64,000 nucleotides of DNA from Pascua guehoae (Eukaryota > Basidiomycota > Tremellomycetes > Trichosporonales > Trichosporonaceae). The notes beneath the pieces are model-generated. The model was not told where the DNA came from. It saw only the letters and a program-made list of their open reading frames with translations, and made no database searches. The stretch lies in assembly GCA_001600415.1 (NCBI GenBank), contig BCJX01000011.1, positions 861,285 to 925,284 on the forward strand, written 5' to 3'. A program made the position numbers and the translations under genes. Positions 43,089-54,202 of this stretch are shown here, in pieces (within the stretch, counting starts at the first letter, position 1; each line of letters opens with the position of its first letter).

Positions 43089-45250
43089 ATGTCCGCTGCT
43101 AAGGTTTACGTCGGTACGTGTCACCCCCTCCCAACCACCTTCCCCATCCCGAAACCGCTGCGACTGCGGTCTTCGCCACCCCCGCCACCGGTGTGCAGAT
43201 TCTCCAGAGTGGACGCGCGTCCTTCCTTTGGTCAAACACAACAGCGGTTCTCGCCGAGCTTGTGTTGCACTTGTCCTCTTGCGAGCTAGGCAATGCTACC
43301 ACACTACCATGGACATTCTCTTTCCTCTCCACAACCCCCAGCCTTTCCATCTCGCTGTTTGTGCAACTGCTGACGCCACAGGCAACCTCTCGTGGAACAC
43401 CACCGATGAGGTGCTCCACCAGGTCCGCATATTTCTTTCTTCTCGTGATAGTTGTGCTCATGCTTTTACCTCAACGTCTGTGTCCTGCTGCACATGATCG
43501 CAAATGCTCGTCTCGTCTCTCGTCCCGTCTCTCGTCTGGCTCGGTTGGCTCGGTCCTCTCGTCATGTCGTCTCGGTCTCGTTCTCGTCAAATGCTTCCGC
43601 CCGTCCGTCTGCTCTCGTCTGCCCGTGTGCTTGCGTCTCGCTCTCTTGAAACATTTGTCTTTCGACGGTCGTTATTCTGGCTCGTCCTTGACCCGTGTCT
43701 GTGTCTGCTTTTGCCACTGGCTCGTGTCATGCGTGTCTCGTCAACTCTACGCCTCTCGTCTCTGTGCTTCAACTGGCTCCAACTGGCTCCACTGGCTCTT
43801 CAATTGTCCCCGTCAATGATCGTCAATGTCTCAAATCCCGTAACTGCTTTTCGTGGTTGTCAATCCAACAGACTTTCGCCGCCTACGGTCAGGTCCTCGA
43901 CTACATCGTCATGAAAGACCGCGAGACTGGTCGCTCGCGTGGCTTTGGTTTTGTCGTCCGTGTCATTTTTTTTTCCTTCTTTTTGTCCGTTTCGTTTTCC
44001 TAACTAGCTCAGACCTACGGCACCCAGGGCGAGGCTGAGGCCGCCATCCAGGCCATGAACGAGCAGGAGCTCGACGGCCGCCGTGTTCGCGTCAACATGG
44101 CCAACTCCAAGCCCGCTGGCGGTGGCTACGGTGGTGGCTACGGCTCTGGCTGTGCGTTTAGATGTTCTTTTACTTTCCTCCTTGCCTTGGCTTTTAGTCA
44201 AGCTCTCCCCCATACTCCCCTCCGTACTCTGTCTTGTCGCACCATTGCTGTGGACACAGACTGCAGTCTTAAAACTCTGGGACCTGGGCAACGCTCCTCC
44301 GTGGGCGTCCCCTCCTTTGTTCCTCGCCCATTGTGGCAAACTCCCACTCCCTACTTGTGATATTTGTGCTAACGTTTAGACGGTGGCGGTGGTGGTGGCT
44401 ACGGCGGCCAGGGTGGCTACGGTGGCGGCTACGGCGGCCAGGGTGGCTACGGTGGTGGCTACGGCGGCCAGGGTGGCTACGGTGGCCAGGGTGGGTACGG
44501 CGGTCAAGGCGGCTACGCGGCTCAGGGCGGTTACGGCGGTCAGGGCTACGGCGGTGCGCAGGGCGGCTACGGCGGTCAGGCCGGCTACGGCGGTGGCCAG
44601 GCTGGCTACGGCGGTGCTCCCGGTGGCGGCTACGGCGGGTGTGAGTGTGACGAACGAGGTATCTCTGCGGGGCATGCCGAGTCTTCTGCATCTTCTGCAG
44701 AGATATTCTCGGTGCCAGGCGGGCACATGGCGTGTGACCATGGTGGCCCGAACTCGCCTCCCAGAGCTGACGGGCAGACGGCGGCGCCCAGGGAGGCTAC
44801 CAGCAGGGCAGCTTTGGTGGCGAGCAGGGCGGTAAGTCTTCTCGGCATGCTTGGGAATCGATCTGATCTGTGTTTTCCATTTTCTCTTCTCGTTCTCCTT
44901 CCATTCTCGTTTCCCCTGCCTCGCTTCAAATTGCCCTCGTTCGCGTCCTTGCTCCCGTGCTTCCGCAACCTGCAAACCTGCAAACTGCAACTTGAATGTC
45001 GATGTCCCTTCTCGCGCTCGTGTATCGCGTGTCTCTTCTCGTCTTGCAAATGCGCCCTGCCCTTCCGTTCCTCAACCTGAACTGTTCCGGCCGTGACCTG
45101 GTATTCTCTTCCAGGCTACGCCGGTTCTTCTGGCAACGACGGTTACAGCAACTATGGTGGTACATGGCCTCTGCTCTTCAACGACTGCGTGAACTCGGCT
45201 AACATTACACAGGCCAGCAGGGCGGCCAGGGTGGCTACGGCCAGTACTAA
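43089..45250 (+). CDS. Glycine-rich RRM RNA-binding protein
   Basis: A small RNA-binding protein of the GRP/CIRP type: one RRM followed by a Gly/Tyr/Gln low-complexity tail, likely nuclear-cytoplasmic and stress-responsive. Eight exons keep phase (43089-43113, 43382-43422, 43872-43955, 44013-44151, 44380-44640, 44778-44831, 45115-45159, 45213-45250), for 228 residues. RNP2 KVYVGNLSW is split over exons 1-2. RNP1 RSRGFGFV ends exon 3, and ELDGRRVRVNMA closes the RRM near residue 82. The tail has about 20 GGYGGQ-like repeats and resembles phase-separating prion-like domains. Introns are 268, 449, 57, 228, 137, 283 and 53 nt, long for this genome. Introns 2 and 3 would start with GTCCGC and GTCCGT. 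This suggests regulated splicing. Confidence 0.9.
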
Positions 45251-46212
45251 GCTGCGAGCTACGCTACTTCTGGACCTCCGGACCAGTACGTATAGCTGTG
45301 GGGTGTCTATTTTTCCAGCTAACGTCAGTTCGTTCTGACCGCATGTATCACGCCGTGCTCGTTTGACCCCAAGCCCAAGTCTGTGAATTATGTCCCAATC
45401 TGCAGAAGAAGTCTCAATCCCGTACTCGTACTCGTAACCGAATCCTGAACAAGTCTCCAAATCTCCGTCTCCGTCTCGTTCCCGTCAAAGCCCAAGTCTC
45501 GCTCGTCTGTGTTCAATCGACCGTTTCAATCCGCCTCTACTTTTCTCTCCTCTTTCCTTTCAGCGACTCCTCCACTGTCTCAACATTGCCCGACACGCTT
45601 CGACCCGTCGACCCCGTGGTTTTGTCGTTTCATTCGCAATCAACCGTTTCCCAGAGTTCTACCCCTGTACTCGATGAGACCCGTTTGCACTGTGATTTGC
45701 CGCGTTGTTTGCATTGTCTGGTCTGTTTGCATGTCCTGGGCTGTTTGCATGAGTCCGTTCTGTTTGCATGAGTCCGCTTTGTTTGTATTTCGCTTCCCGT
45801 TGGTCTTGGTGTTTGAAGTGCCAGACAGCCTTCCAACTGTGTCCGATGCCTCGATTAACTGACGAATATACATGCATGAGAACTGGCCCGTGGAGCGGAG
45901 TGCATACATGTAGGAGCTGCGCTGCGTCTGTTTGATTCATGTCAGAGTACCGAAGCTGTCTCGTTGCCTTGTTGGATGAGGAATGGAGCCGAGTAGCACG
46001 AGTAGTTGAGCAGTTGAGCTCATGGTGGCAAAGTTGGATTCGACTTCTTTTACACGTGCCTGAAACAAGAATCAATAATCTCGACGTGGCGTTTCGTCCA
46101 CCAGCTGCCACCCACCCAAACCCAAAGAATAACAATAATCCCTCCACCACACCACACCAAACCACACCAAACCCCCATCGCACACTCCTACACATCGCTC
46201 ACGCTCCTTCCA
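45251..46212. other. Intergenic, with a short TGTTTGCATG repeat
   Basis: About 960 bases between two plus-strand genes. Around 45706-45785 the core TGTTTGCATG recurs three times at 18-19-base spacing, with degenerate copies before and after. The last 80 bases (CACACCAAACC runs) are the leader of the transporter gene. No gene is seen. Confidence 0.6.
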
Positions 46213-48736
46213 ATGTCCGATCCGAGCACGCTCAGCGCGCTCCTCGAGAGTGCGGCCGGCGAATGGGTCCAGATCCTCAGCCTCGTCTTTGGCGGCTGTT
46301 GTTCGTGAGCACCCCCCAGCCCCTCCACTTGAGCCCCGCACCGCACGTGTCCTGTGCCTCGGCCTGCGCTGTGGTACGCCGCTCCGGTGGGACGGTGTAC
46401 CGGTACTGTCACCAGCGTGCCATGGCTCCAGTCAACGGCGGCAGTCCCGGACCACCAGCGCGTGTCTACTACTACGCCATGACTGAGTCTAGCTCACGCC
46501 AGAAACGTCTGGGCCCTCGAGGCCGTGTTAAAGTCGTACCCTCAGTCCGGTGAGTCGGTAGCTGCACTTTGGGATCCGGCACGGGTCTCGCGAGCACCAC
46601 GAGGCAGGCGGCTCGTGGATAGACGACCACCATCCGCCGCAGCCTGCAGCTGGCGCCTGGCACCCTACCGCACCCAACATGCCACGCGTGCTGTAGTGTC
46701 CCAGCTAACACACAGGCACGTTCCTCACGTTTGCCCAGTTCATCTACGTTGTCGCGCAGACGTTTTCGTCGCAGGTCTACTTTGCCCCCGGGTCGAGGGT
46801 GCCGCGGTGGCGGAAGAATGTCGTGCCTATTCGCAGGTGGATGGTGCAGGTCGTCTTGTTTTTGGCTGTTAGCTTGAGTGAGTTGGGGTGTGGGCCCGCG
46901 CGGGCCTGGGGAAAGAGGGGCGGGAGGAGGGATGGAGGGGGGTTATGTTGGTTGTGGTGTTGGTTGTGGTGTTGGTTGTGGTGTTGGTTGTGATGTTGGT
47001 TGTGGTGTTGTGATGGCGTTGGCGTTGGGGGTGGTTGGCTGGTGTTTGCGTGGTGTACCCGTTGGTCGGGCTTGGTTGCTCATCCTGGCGCTGGTGTTCT
47101 GCTGGTGGCGTCGGCGCTAGAGCCGGGGTTGGCTTTACTGCAGCGATGGGCATGGTCTTTATTGGCATGATCGCAATCTTCAACGTCGGCAGAATGAGGT
47201 CTTGAACGTCACGCACTGCTAGATGGCTACCCTTACGTCGAACTGCTCCTGCGGACCCCGCCCTCTTCCTCGTCGCTCATCTACTGACACCGCAGTGAAC
47301 AACTACGCATTCGGCCTCAAGGTGTGCAATCCGTCACACGCACAACTCTGCTGTACTGACTTCAGATCCCCGTCACTGTTCACATCATCTTCCGCAGTGG
47401 AGGTGAGCTACTGCCTCGTCTTTCACCGGGGTCTAGCTGACGAAACGCAGGTCTCTGCGTGTCGATGCTGGTGGGCTACTTTGTCGGCGGCAAGCGGTAT
47501 TCTATGGGACAAGTGGTGCGTACCAGCGTCTTCCGGGGCCCTCTTCTTTGCATCCCTTCCTTCCTAACCCCCTTTACTCACACCCAGTTTGCTGGCGTCA
47601 TTATCACCGCCGGCATTGTCCTTGCAACAATCTCTGCCCCTCGCCCACCACGCACCGCCACGACAACGTCGGGTACAGCCGCGGCCGATGCGGCGGCTTC
47701 CGCCTCGTCGGCAGAGTTGCTCCCCGAAAGCATGAAGTACATTGCGGGAATCACGCTCCTCTCACTCGCGCTCATTCTCTCGGCGTGGCTCGGCCTGTGG
47801 CAGGAGTCGACGTATCGTAAGTACGGCAACCAGTGGCGCGAGGCGCTCTTCTACAATGTGAGTCGACCTGGGGATTAGGGTGTGGTGTGAGCAGAACAGA
47901 GACAATACAAGCTCGGCAGAATCCACCTCGGTCCTGATCCCGCACCTCGGCCTCGAGCTCCCCCCGCTGACACCCAGCACTTCCTCTCCCTCCCATTCTT
48001 CCTCCCCATGTACCCGTCGCTCGCGCGCACGTACGCCGCCTACGCCGCCTCGCCGCCAATCACGCTCTTTGCCGTGCCCGTCCCCACGCCCGAAATCGGC
48101 TTCTTCCCGTCCTCATCACCGCTCGACCGCGCCAAGCGCGAACTTGTGCGCTGGCGCCAGCTGGCCGTCCCCGGTGCCCTGGCGGCACTCGCCGTCAATG
48201 TGTTTACGCAGGGGTTGTGTATTCGCGGCGTCAACCGTCTTACTACTGTGGGTACCCTCAAGCCGTGTTTATAATCTCTGCGACCACGTCCTTGCCAACC
48301 CTTTCCGACACCGCGACTCATCTGCCACTCCCACCTGGCCATTCTCCTCGGCTTCTCTCCCTGCCCATTCTATCCCCACTATCCTTGCCCTCCTCCCCAC
48401 TCTCCTAAACGCCCTCCTCTCACCCACTCCGTTCCGCTCTACCCACCACTAACATCCCAGCGCGTATCATCCACGACTGTCAACCTGATCCTCACGCTCC
48501 GCAAGGCGGCATCGCTCGCCATCTCGGTGTGGTACTACCACAGCGCGGCGTCGGTCGGCCTCGTCGTCGGCGGCGCACTCGTGCTCAGCGGCACGGTCAT
48601 CTACTCTGCCTCTGCTCCGCCGCGCGTCATGCGCAAGGAGCCTTATACACATGAAAAGACGTCGAGCATCGACAGCGTCGGGAGCAGTACGGCCGTCACT
48701 TCAAAGCCTGTGCCACTGAGTGTGCGGCAGAGGTAG
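46213..48736 (+). CDS. UDP-GlcNAc-type nucleotide-sugar transporter (Yea4/SLC35B4 family)
   Basis: A multi-pass ER/Golgi antiporter that imports a nucleotide sugar; Yea4 carries UDP-GlcNAc for chitin-related synthesis. Nine exons keep phase: 46213-46304, 46503-46549, 46716-46877, 47296-47321, 47366-47402, 47451-47515, 47588-47857, 47978-48247 and 48461-48736, giving 414 residues. Family stretches are VFGGCCSNVWALEAVL, GTFLTFAQFIY, NNYAFGLKIPVTVHIIFRSG, CVSMLVGYFVGGKRYSMGQV (Lys-Arg-Tyr motif of UAA transporters), FAGVIITAGIVLAT, and VNLILTLRKAASLAISVWYY near the end. An Ala/Ser/Thr loop follows helix 5. The C-terminus is a Ser/Thr-rich cytosolic tail. Intron 3 (about 420 nt) contains a minisatellite. 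Confidence 0.92.
46948..47007. repeat. 12-bp minisatellite inside an intron, 5 copies
   Basis: Five copies of TTGGTTGTGGTG (one with GATG) lie in intron 3 of the nucleotide-sugar transporter gene. They are strand-asymmetric in G and T. Confidence 0.92.
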
Positions 48737-49000
48737 TAGTAGGAGATTTAGGAGTCGACATGGATAGATGTGGGGGAAGAAGTAGACGTAGACGTAGATG
48801 TAGAGGTAGAGGCAGCCTCTTGGACATTTTGTGCCGTGAGATGATATACCCAACTTGACACCTTGATAACAGGGCCAACAGCGCCCATTCCAGCCTGCAT
48901 CGTGTAGAACTGAGTGCATGCATGGATTGCTATGTCCCCCGCGCCTCCCCCCAACGACACCGTGTAGTGTAGTGTAATACAGCCAAGTTGCACACTACAA

Positions 49001-50857
49001 CTACTTGCTGGCCCGGCCGCGCGGGCGCTGGGTGACGACCATCTTGTTGCCATTCTTGTCCTTGGGGCGGCGCGTACGCTTGCCCTGGAGCAGACCCGTC
49101 TGGGAGCGCGGGTGCTTGTTGCCCTTGGACTTTCCGCGACCACCACCGTGCGGGTGGTCGCACGTGTTCATGGCCACACCGCGCACCTTTGGCCGCTTGC
49201 CGAGCCAGCGCGAGCGACCAGCCTTGCCGATCTGGCGTTGTTGGTGCTCCTTGCTGGGGTTGTTAGCGGATGTAAGGGTGATTGGGGCTGCGACGTTCGC
49301 TGGGGTGTGTGGGGGAGGAGGAACGAAGGTTGGGGGATGAGGAACGAAGTTGGACGGAGGAGAGGAGAGACCGAAGGAAGAAGAGAGGATGGAGGTTACG
49401 TCGAGCTTGAAGGGCAGAGGAGCTCAATGGCTAAACCGTTGAGTGCGCATGCGAACACACAGTGGAAGTGCCACCAAGGTTGAAACTACTGTACAAGGAA
49501 TACTCACTTGGAGACGACGCCAATGGTGGCACAGCAGTCTGGCTCGAGACGGCGGACTTCTCCCGACTGGAGCTTTACGAGGACCGAGCCCTGCCTCTTT
49601 GTGCGGTTGCCGTCTGCGTCGAGGGTACCTCCGAGGGTGAGGACGTCGGCGCCACCGACGGCCTCTCCCGAGGGGCCGTGGTGGGCGACGACCTGACCGA
49701 AAGTGCCTGCAGCGCGGCAGAGCTGCATGCGGCCGTCGGGCGACATGCTAATGTTGTGGATGAGGGTGCCGGCCGGGATGAGCGAGAGGGGGAGGACGTT
49801 GCCCGGCTTGATGGTGACGGTACGGAGGAGACCGAGGGAACGGGCGGCGGTCGAGTGGATGCCCCCCGAGCCGCCCTTTGCGTCGGCGGCCTTTGCCGCC
49901 TTGCCCGGGTCGACCCAGCCCTCGACCAGGCCCTCGGGGACACCCGAGCGGAAGCTCTGGACCGTGTCCCCCGCGCGCAGTCCGTCCGGGGCGAGAATGT
50001 ACGACCACCCGCCCTTGACCTCGTTGCGCTTGATGCGCGACGCCGTCGTGCCCCCCTGCGCATCGCTCACCGTCTCGGCCAGCACCGCGCCCTCGGCAGC
50101 CGACACACGCGGGCCCTTGGCGCTCGCGCCACGGCGGTGCAGGAGCGCAATGTGCCCGCTCCGTCCCGGGTCGTACTCGACGCGCACAACGTCGTGCACT
50201 CCCGCCTCGAGGCGGTAAAAGTCCACAATGCGAATACGCTGCTTGTGGCCGCCGCCCACACCCTTGTTCACCACCTGGCCAGTGTTATTGCGTCCACCCT
50301 TGCGGCGCCGCGCGAGCGTCAGGTCACGCAGTGGGTCGCCCTGGTACAGGTGCGGGTGGAACGGGTGCACGAGGTGCCGCAGGCCCTATGGTGTTAGCAC
50401 AAGCTGGGCATGGAGTGCGCGGTGGGTAGCACCAGATGCAGGCTCTTGCGGAAAGGGCCAGCACGAGGTGATCACGAGGTGATCGCCATCTCGGCATTTG
50501 TCCTCTCCACTCATACTGCCCTCTCCACTCATACTGCACTCTCCACTCGTAACTGCCTCCCCACTCGTCCTGTCCGCCTTCCCGACCTCAACGTACGGGA
50601 ATCTTCGGGAACCCAGGACCAGTGTATCGCTTCATAATCGCGTCGCCCGACACCTTTGGCGGAGGAGGGCCGTCAAAGAGCGCATCCACAGCGTCCGGCA
50701 CAGCCACGCTCGTCTGTTGAGGCGGGGTCGCAATCTCGGTCGAGTAGAGACGGGTAGACAGACGCGGGATGCTGAGCGCAGCAGTCGCCGGGCGCGACGT
50801 CGACGCCGACGCCACAGTACCCCGGCGGAGGGCCTGCACTGCCGTCCGCGAGAGCAT
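49001..50857 (-). CDS. RML2: Mitochondrial ribosomal protein L2 (uL2m)
   Basis: A core protein of the mitochondrial large subunit next to the peptidyl-transferase centre. Three exons (50857-50597, 50385-49508, 49253-49001) give 463 residues. Residues 1 to about 45 are an Arg/Ser/Ala presequence ([20 protein letters not shown]...) for mitochondrial import. Then follow [35 protein letters not shown], the SH3-like middle domain and the C-terminal signature [20 protein letters not shown], which contains the conserved DHPHGGG histidine. A Gly/Ala-rich insert around [13 protein letters not shown] is specific to this protein. The gene diverges from TSC13 and converges with the sugar transporter (264 bases). 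Confidence 0.95.
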
Positions 50858-51283
50858 GTCGATAGTGTTGTCTAGGTGTAGGCTAGGTGGGAGAGTTGAG
50901 TTCCACTACTCTAGGCTTCGAGGTCGCGATTCTCGACGGCTCAGAGTGGACAAGGACGGGAAACACCCAAAGTCAAGAAAAAGACGCGGAAGCAAATTCG
51001 TCCATCCAGAGGGATTAGGAAATGGTTTTCTAATCCATTTAGAATAAGCTGCTGTAATGAGCATCACGTGATGCCGCCCACACTGGAGCGGGGACGATGG
51101 ACCGCGCCCGGCAAAGGTGGTTTCAGGCACGGCCGGTGAGCAGCGTGGACAAAGACGAAAGGCCTTACATTCGGGGACATCGTCATGGGCGGCAGCACTT
51201 CTCTGAAACCCCCATCTCTTTCTCATCACCCAAACTCCTCACCACTTCCTCCCACCTACCCAAACTCGTCACCCTCTGCCATC
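50858..51283. promoter_or_regulatory. Divergent promoter region RML2 / TSC13
   Basis: A 426-base region between divergent start codons. It contains ATCACGTGAT near 51063-51072, a CACGTG-centred palindrome that could serve either gene. The site is inferred from sequence only. Confidence 0.45.
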
Positions 51284-53034
51284 ATGGTCCAGATCCAGGT
51301 CTCGTCCAAGGGCGGCAGGACGCTCGCCCTCGACTTTCCCACCAAGACGCTCAAGGACGTCACGGTCGCAGACGTCAAGCTTGCCGTTCAGCTCAAGGTG
51401 CCCAAGGTGCGTTTGAGATGCGAGGTGACGAAAGGTTTCGAGCTTGGGCGAGTTTGGCAACGCTGGTGCAGTTGGGCTGGCGGGGCGCGACTTGCATGGT
51501 GGTGTTGCGTACCCACAGACGAAATGAATTCCCAGCGGGCGGAGCTTAATACCATGCTGCCTGCAGCGCACCCGTCGTGCTTCCCTCCTGGCGCGATACG
51601 CGGGCGGAGAAACGACAGGCAGCAGGTCACAGCGCCGATTGCAGCCGCATGCTGTGTCCATGCCGACTCGCTCTCCGTCTTGCCATGATGTGTCATGTTT
51701 CGTGATCATAATCGTCTTCCGCCTCGGCTCTCAGGCTTCTCTCCGCGTCGCGCCGTGTTTTCACCGTGTTTTCGTTTGCAAACCTCACTGCCCTCTGTTC
51801 CCATGCGATCGTGTGGGACCCGTCCACAACTCTTCTATACACACTCTCATTTCCCCGTACTACATGCTAACCCACAGCTCGTCCCCAACCGCCAGCGTCT
51901 GACGCTTCCCGGCGCCGGAGAGAAGGACAAGCCCCTCCCACTTACCGACGAGAAGAAGAGCCTGGCCGCGTACGGCGTCGAGGAGGGCCAGAAGATCCGC
52001 CTCAAGGACCTCGGGTACCAGATTGGCTACCGCTGGCTCTATGTCTGGGAGTATGTGAGTATCGCTGTCGGGGGAGGGGGCCAGCATATGTGTACATGAG
52101 CTTGCTTTTGGACCCACGTTCTTCTTTGCTCCCACCCCGTCCATCTCAGCGTCCGTCGTCCACAACGCCGACCAATCTCTTGGCTCGTTCTACCCTGCTG
52201 ACGCTGACGACAGGCCGGCCCCATCTTCCTCAACCCCCTCTTCCTCTACGCGTCGCAATACATCTACGGCGCGTACGAGCCTTCTGCTCTTCAGACGTAA
52301 GCTGCACGTCAACGAAGACGCATAGCTTACCAGCAGCACTGTGCGCAACCTCCTCGTCGCACACTTTATCAAGCGCGAGTTTGAGTCCATCTTTGTCCAC
52401 TCGTTCTCCCGTCCCTCTGTCCCACTCTCGTTTGTTTTCCGCAACTGCGCCTACTACTGGGGCATCACCGGCGGCCTGATTGGCCTCACCCTCTACCGCC
52501 CCGCGTACGGCGCCGTCGCGCTCAAGGACTCTCTCATCAACTCGCGCCCCTGGCTCATGTTCTGGTCTGCGTTCATCATTGTGAGTGGTAGAGCTGAGTG
52601 GTAGAGCTGGTCGAATTGGGACGGTTCGCCCTTCTCCTAACTGTGGTTGTTCACCGTGGCCACTCCCTGCCCCTGACTGACCCCAGATCAACGAGCTCCT
52701 CAACTTCAACACCCACCTCCACCAGGCCTCGATCCGCACACCCCCCGGCCAACCCCGCAAGTACCCCACGGGCTTTGGCTTTGGTTCGATCGTCTGCGCC
52801 AACTACTTCTTTGAGACGATGGGTGTCCTCGGTCTCGTTATCATCACCGGCGGTGACATTGGCAGTGAGCTAGGATGTTATTGCTAAAGCTCACCCCCAG
52901 CCGTCGTCTACCTCTCGATTGCGTCTTACTTTATGGCGCTCTGGGCCGGTGGCAAGTACCGCCGCTACAAGAAGGAGTTCGACCCCAAGGTCTTCCCCGG
53001 CAAGCGCTGGGTCGTCTACCCTCCGTTCTACTAG
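51284..53034 (+). CDS. TSC13: Very-long-chain enoyl-CoA reductase Tsc13
   Basis: Tsc13 reduces trans-2-enoyl-CoA with NADPH in the last step of very-long-chain fatty acid elongation at the ER, feeding sphingolipids. Six exons (51284-51406, 51878-52054, 52214-52296, 52337-52580, 52687-52864, 52901-53034) give 312 residues, matching yeast Tsc13 (310). The N-terminal ubiquitin-like part (VQIQVSSKGGRTLALDFP) is followed by the membrane steroid-5-alpha-reductase domain: GPIFLNPLFLYASQYIYG, AHFIKREFESIFVHSFS, FRNCAYYWGITGGLIG, GFGFGSIVCANYFFETMGV. It ends with KEFDPKVFPGKRWVVYPPFY. Intron 1 is long (471 nt). The start of exon 4 could be 3 bases earlier. Confidence 0.95.
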
Positions 53035-53570
53035 GTGCCCACGGGAGTTGTCGCAGGCTAAACAAGTGTTCACCACCGCCACGTTGGCAGTGACCGTGTT
53101 CTCGAGCAGCTGTGGCGCTATGCCTTTCGCACTGTCGCCTTGTTTATCAGGGCAAAAATCAGACTTATCACATAGAGGCAAGACTATGCATCTCGTAGCT
53201 TAGGTGTTCAAGGCGGGGTATGGCATGCAGGAGGCCAACGTCGTCATGGCTCTGACCACTGTGGACTGGTGCAGCCCTGGCTACGGGAGCTCCAGATATA
53301 GCACTCGAGTCTGTAGTGGTTGAAGGCTTTGCCGCTACCGAGCGGTGGATCGGATTGCCTCTATCACCACACTCAGCTGTTCACCACACGGGGTGACATA
53401 CAGAGTGAGAGATGATAATCTGGCTCGAGGGCGGTGAAGCTCGAGGACGAGGGTTGATAAGCCGACACCTCAGCTACCCCTATGAACGACAAAGTACGAG
53501 TGAGAGGGGCACTGACTCGCAGCCAGCACCCTCCATGTCCGCCCAAGTTCTTTGCCCATCAAAAACGAAT
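53035..53570. other. Intergenic, 3' of TSC13
   Basis: About 540 bases between TSC13 and the first tRNA of the cluster. It holds the presumed TSC13 3' UTR. No further feature is recognised. Confidence 0.6.
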
Positions 53571-53650
53571 TATCGCCAGCAGGTTTCGATCCTGCGATCT
53601 CCAGGTATCACGAATATGAGCCTGGCGCCGTCCCACTTGGCCATAGCGAT
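53571..53650 (-). tRNA. Initiator tRNA-Met (CAT) with an 8-nt intron, copy 1
   Basis: Acceptor ATCGCTA pairs with TGGCGAT (one G-T), giving the A1-U72 pair typical of eukaryotic initiators. The T loop reads ATCGAAA, with A54 and A60 in place of the usual TTC start, another initiator hallmark. The anticodon arm is CCAGG-CTCATA-(intron)-A-CCTGG with anticodon CAT. An 8-nt intron (53614-53607) sits at the canonical site after nucleotide 37. Base pair 29-41 is A-U, not the G-C usual in initiators. The mature sequence is identical to copy 2. Confidence 0.88.
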
Positions 53651-54107
53651 AGGGCTGTTCTTGAAGCCTAACCAGGGATGATGAGTACTGGAGCGGGATG
53701 TATTTGTGACAGTTATGCGTAAGGGGTGCTCGGCGAGGAACTCCTTTTGGCACCTGTTAACCTTCCGGTCGGCGAGGGTTTCCACATCCTGTCCATGAAA
53801 CCGATCCGTGCAAAAGAAAAAGACAAAGAATTTGTACGGTGCCAGAGAAATTCAACATAGCCCGGCCAAGTCGCATCGCAGGTATCCTCCCCCGCACCCC
53901 ACCGCTCCCACACACCCCCCCTTTCGGTCTCCTTCCCCCCGCCCAGTAGGCGGCCATGTTTCCGGAAACCACGCAGCTTCCACATGCTTTACCTCGAGCA
54001 TCTTCGTTTCATTATAATGTATAGATTGCTGCATGCGAAACAGGTGGCTGCAGTGGTGCAAAACACGAGCCGAAAGCGATCGCATATCACCAGTACTTAG
54101 CACCAGC
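53651..54107. other. Spacer in the tRNA cluster
   Basis: About 460 bases between the first tRNA-iMet and the first tRNA-Thr of the cluster. It includes the left copy of a 17-base direct repeat (54057-54073). No gene is seen. Confidence 0.55.
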
Positions 54108-54202
54108 GCCTTCTTAGTTCAGTGGTTAGAATTTTTCACTAGTAGTGTCTCGTAGAGACTTGCAGTATGAAAGGGTCACCCGTTCAATTCGGGTAGAAGG
54201 CA
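54108..54202 (+). tRNA. tRNA-Thr (AGT) with a 22-nt intron, copy 1
   Basis: Acceptor GCCTTCT pairs perfectly with AGAAGGC, discriminator A. The D arm is GTTC/GAAT and the anticodon arm is TTTCA-CTAGTA-(22-nt intron)-A-TGAAA. The T arm is ACCCG-TTCAATT-CGGGT. The isoacceptor assignment is supported by the related gene at 56654-56762, which has anticodon TGT in the same framework. Confidence 0.85.

Noticed and set aside
46948..47007. CRISPR-like regular repeat
   Set aside because: A contiguous 12-bp minisatellite without spacers, inside an intron of a eukaryotic gene.
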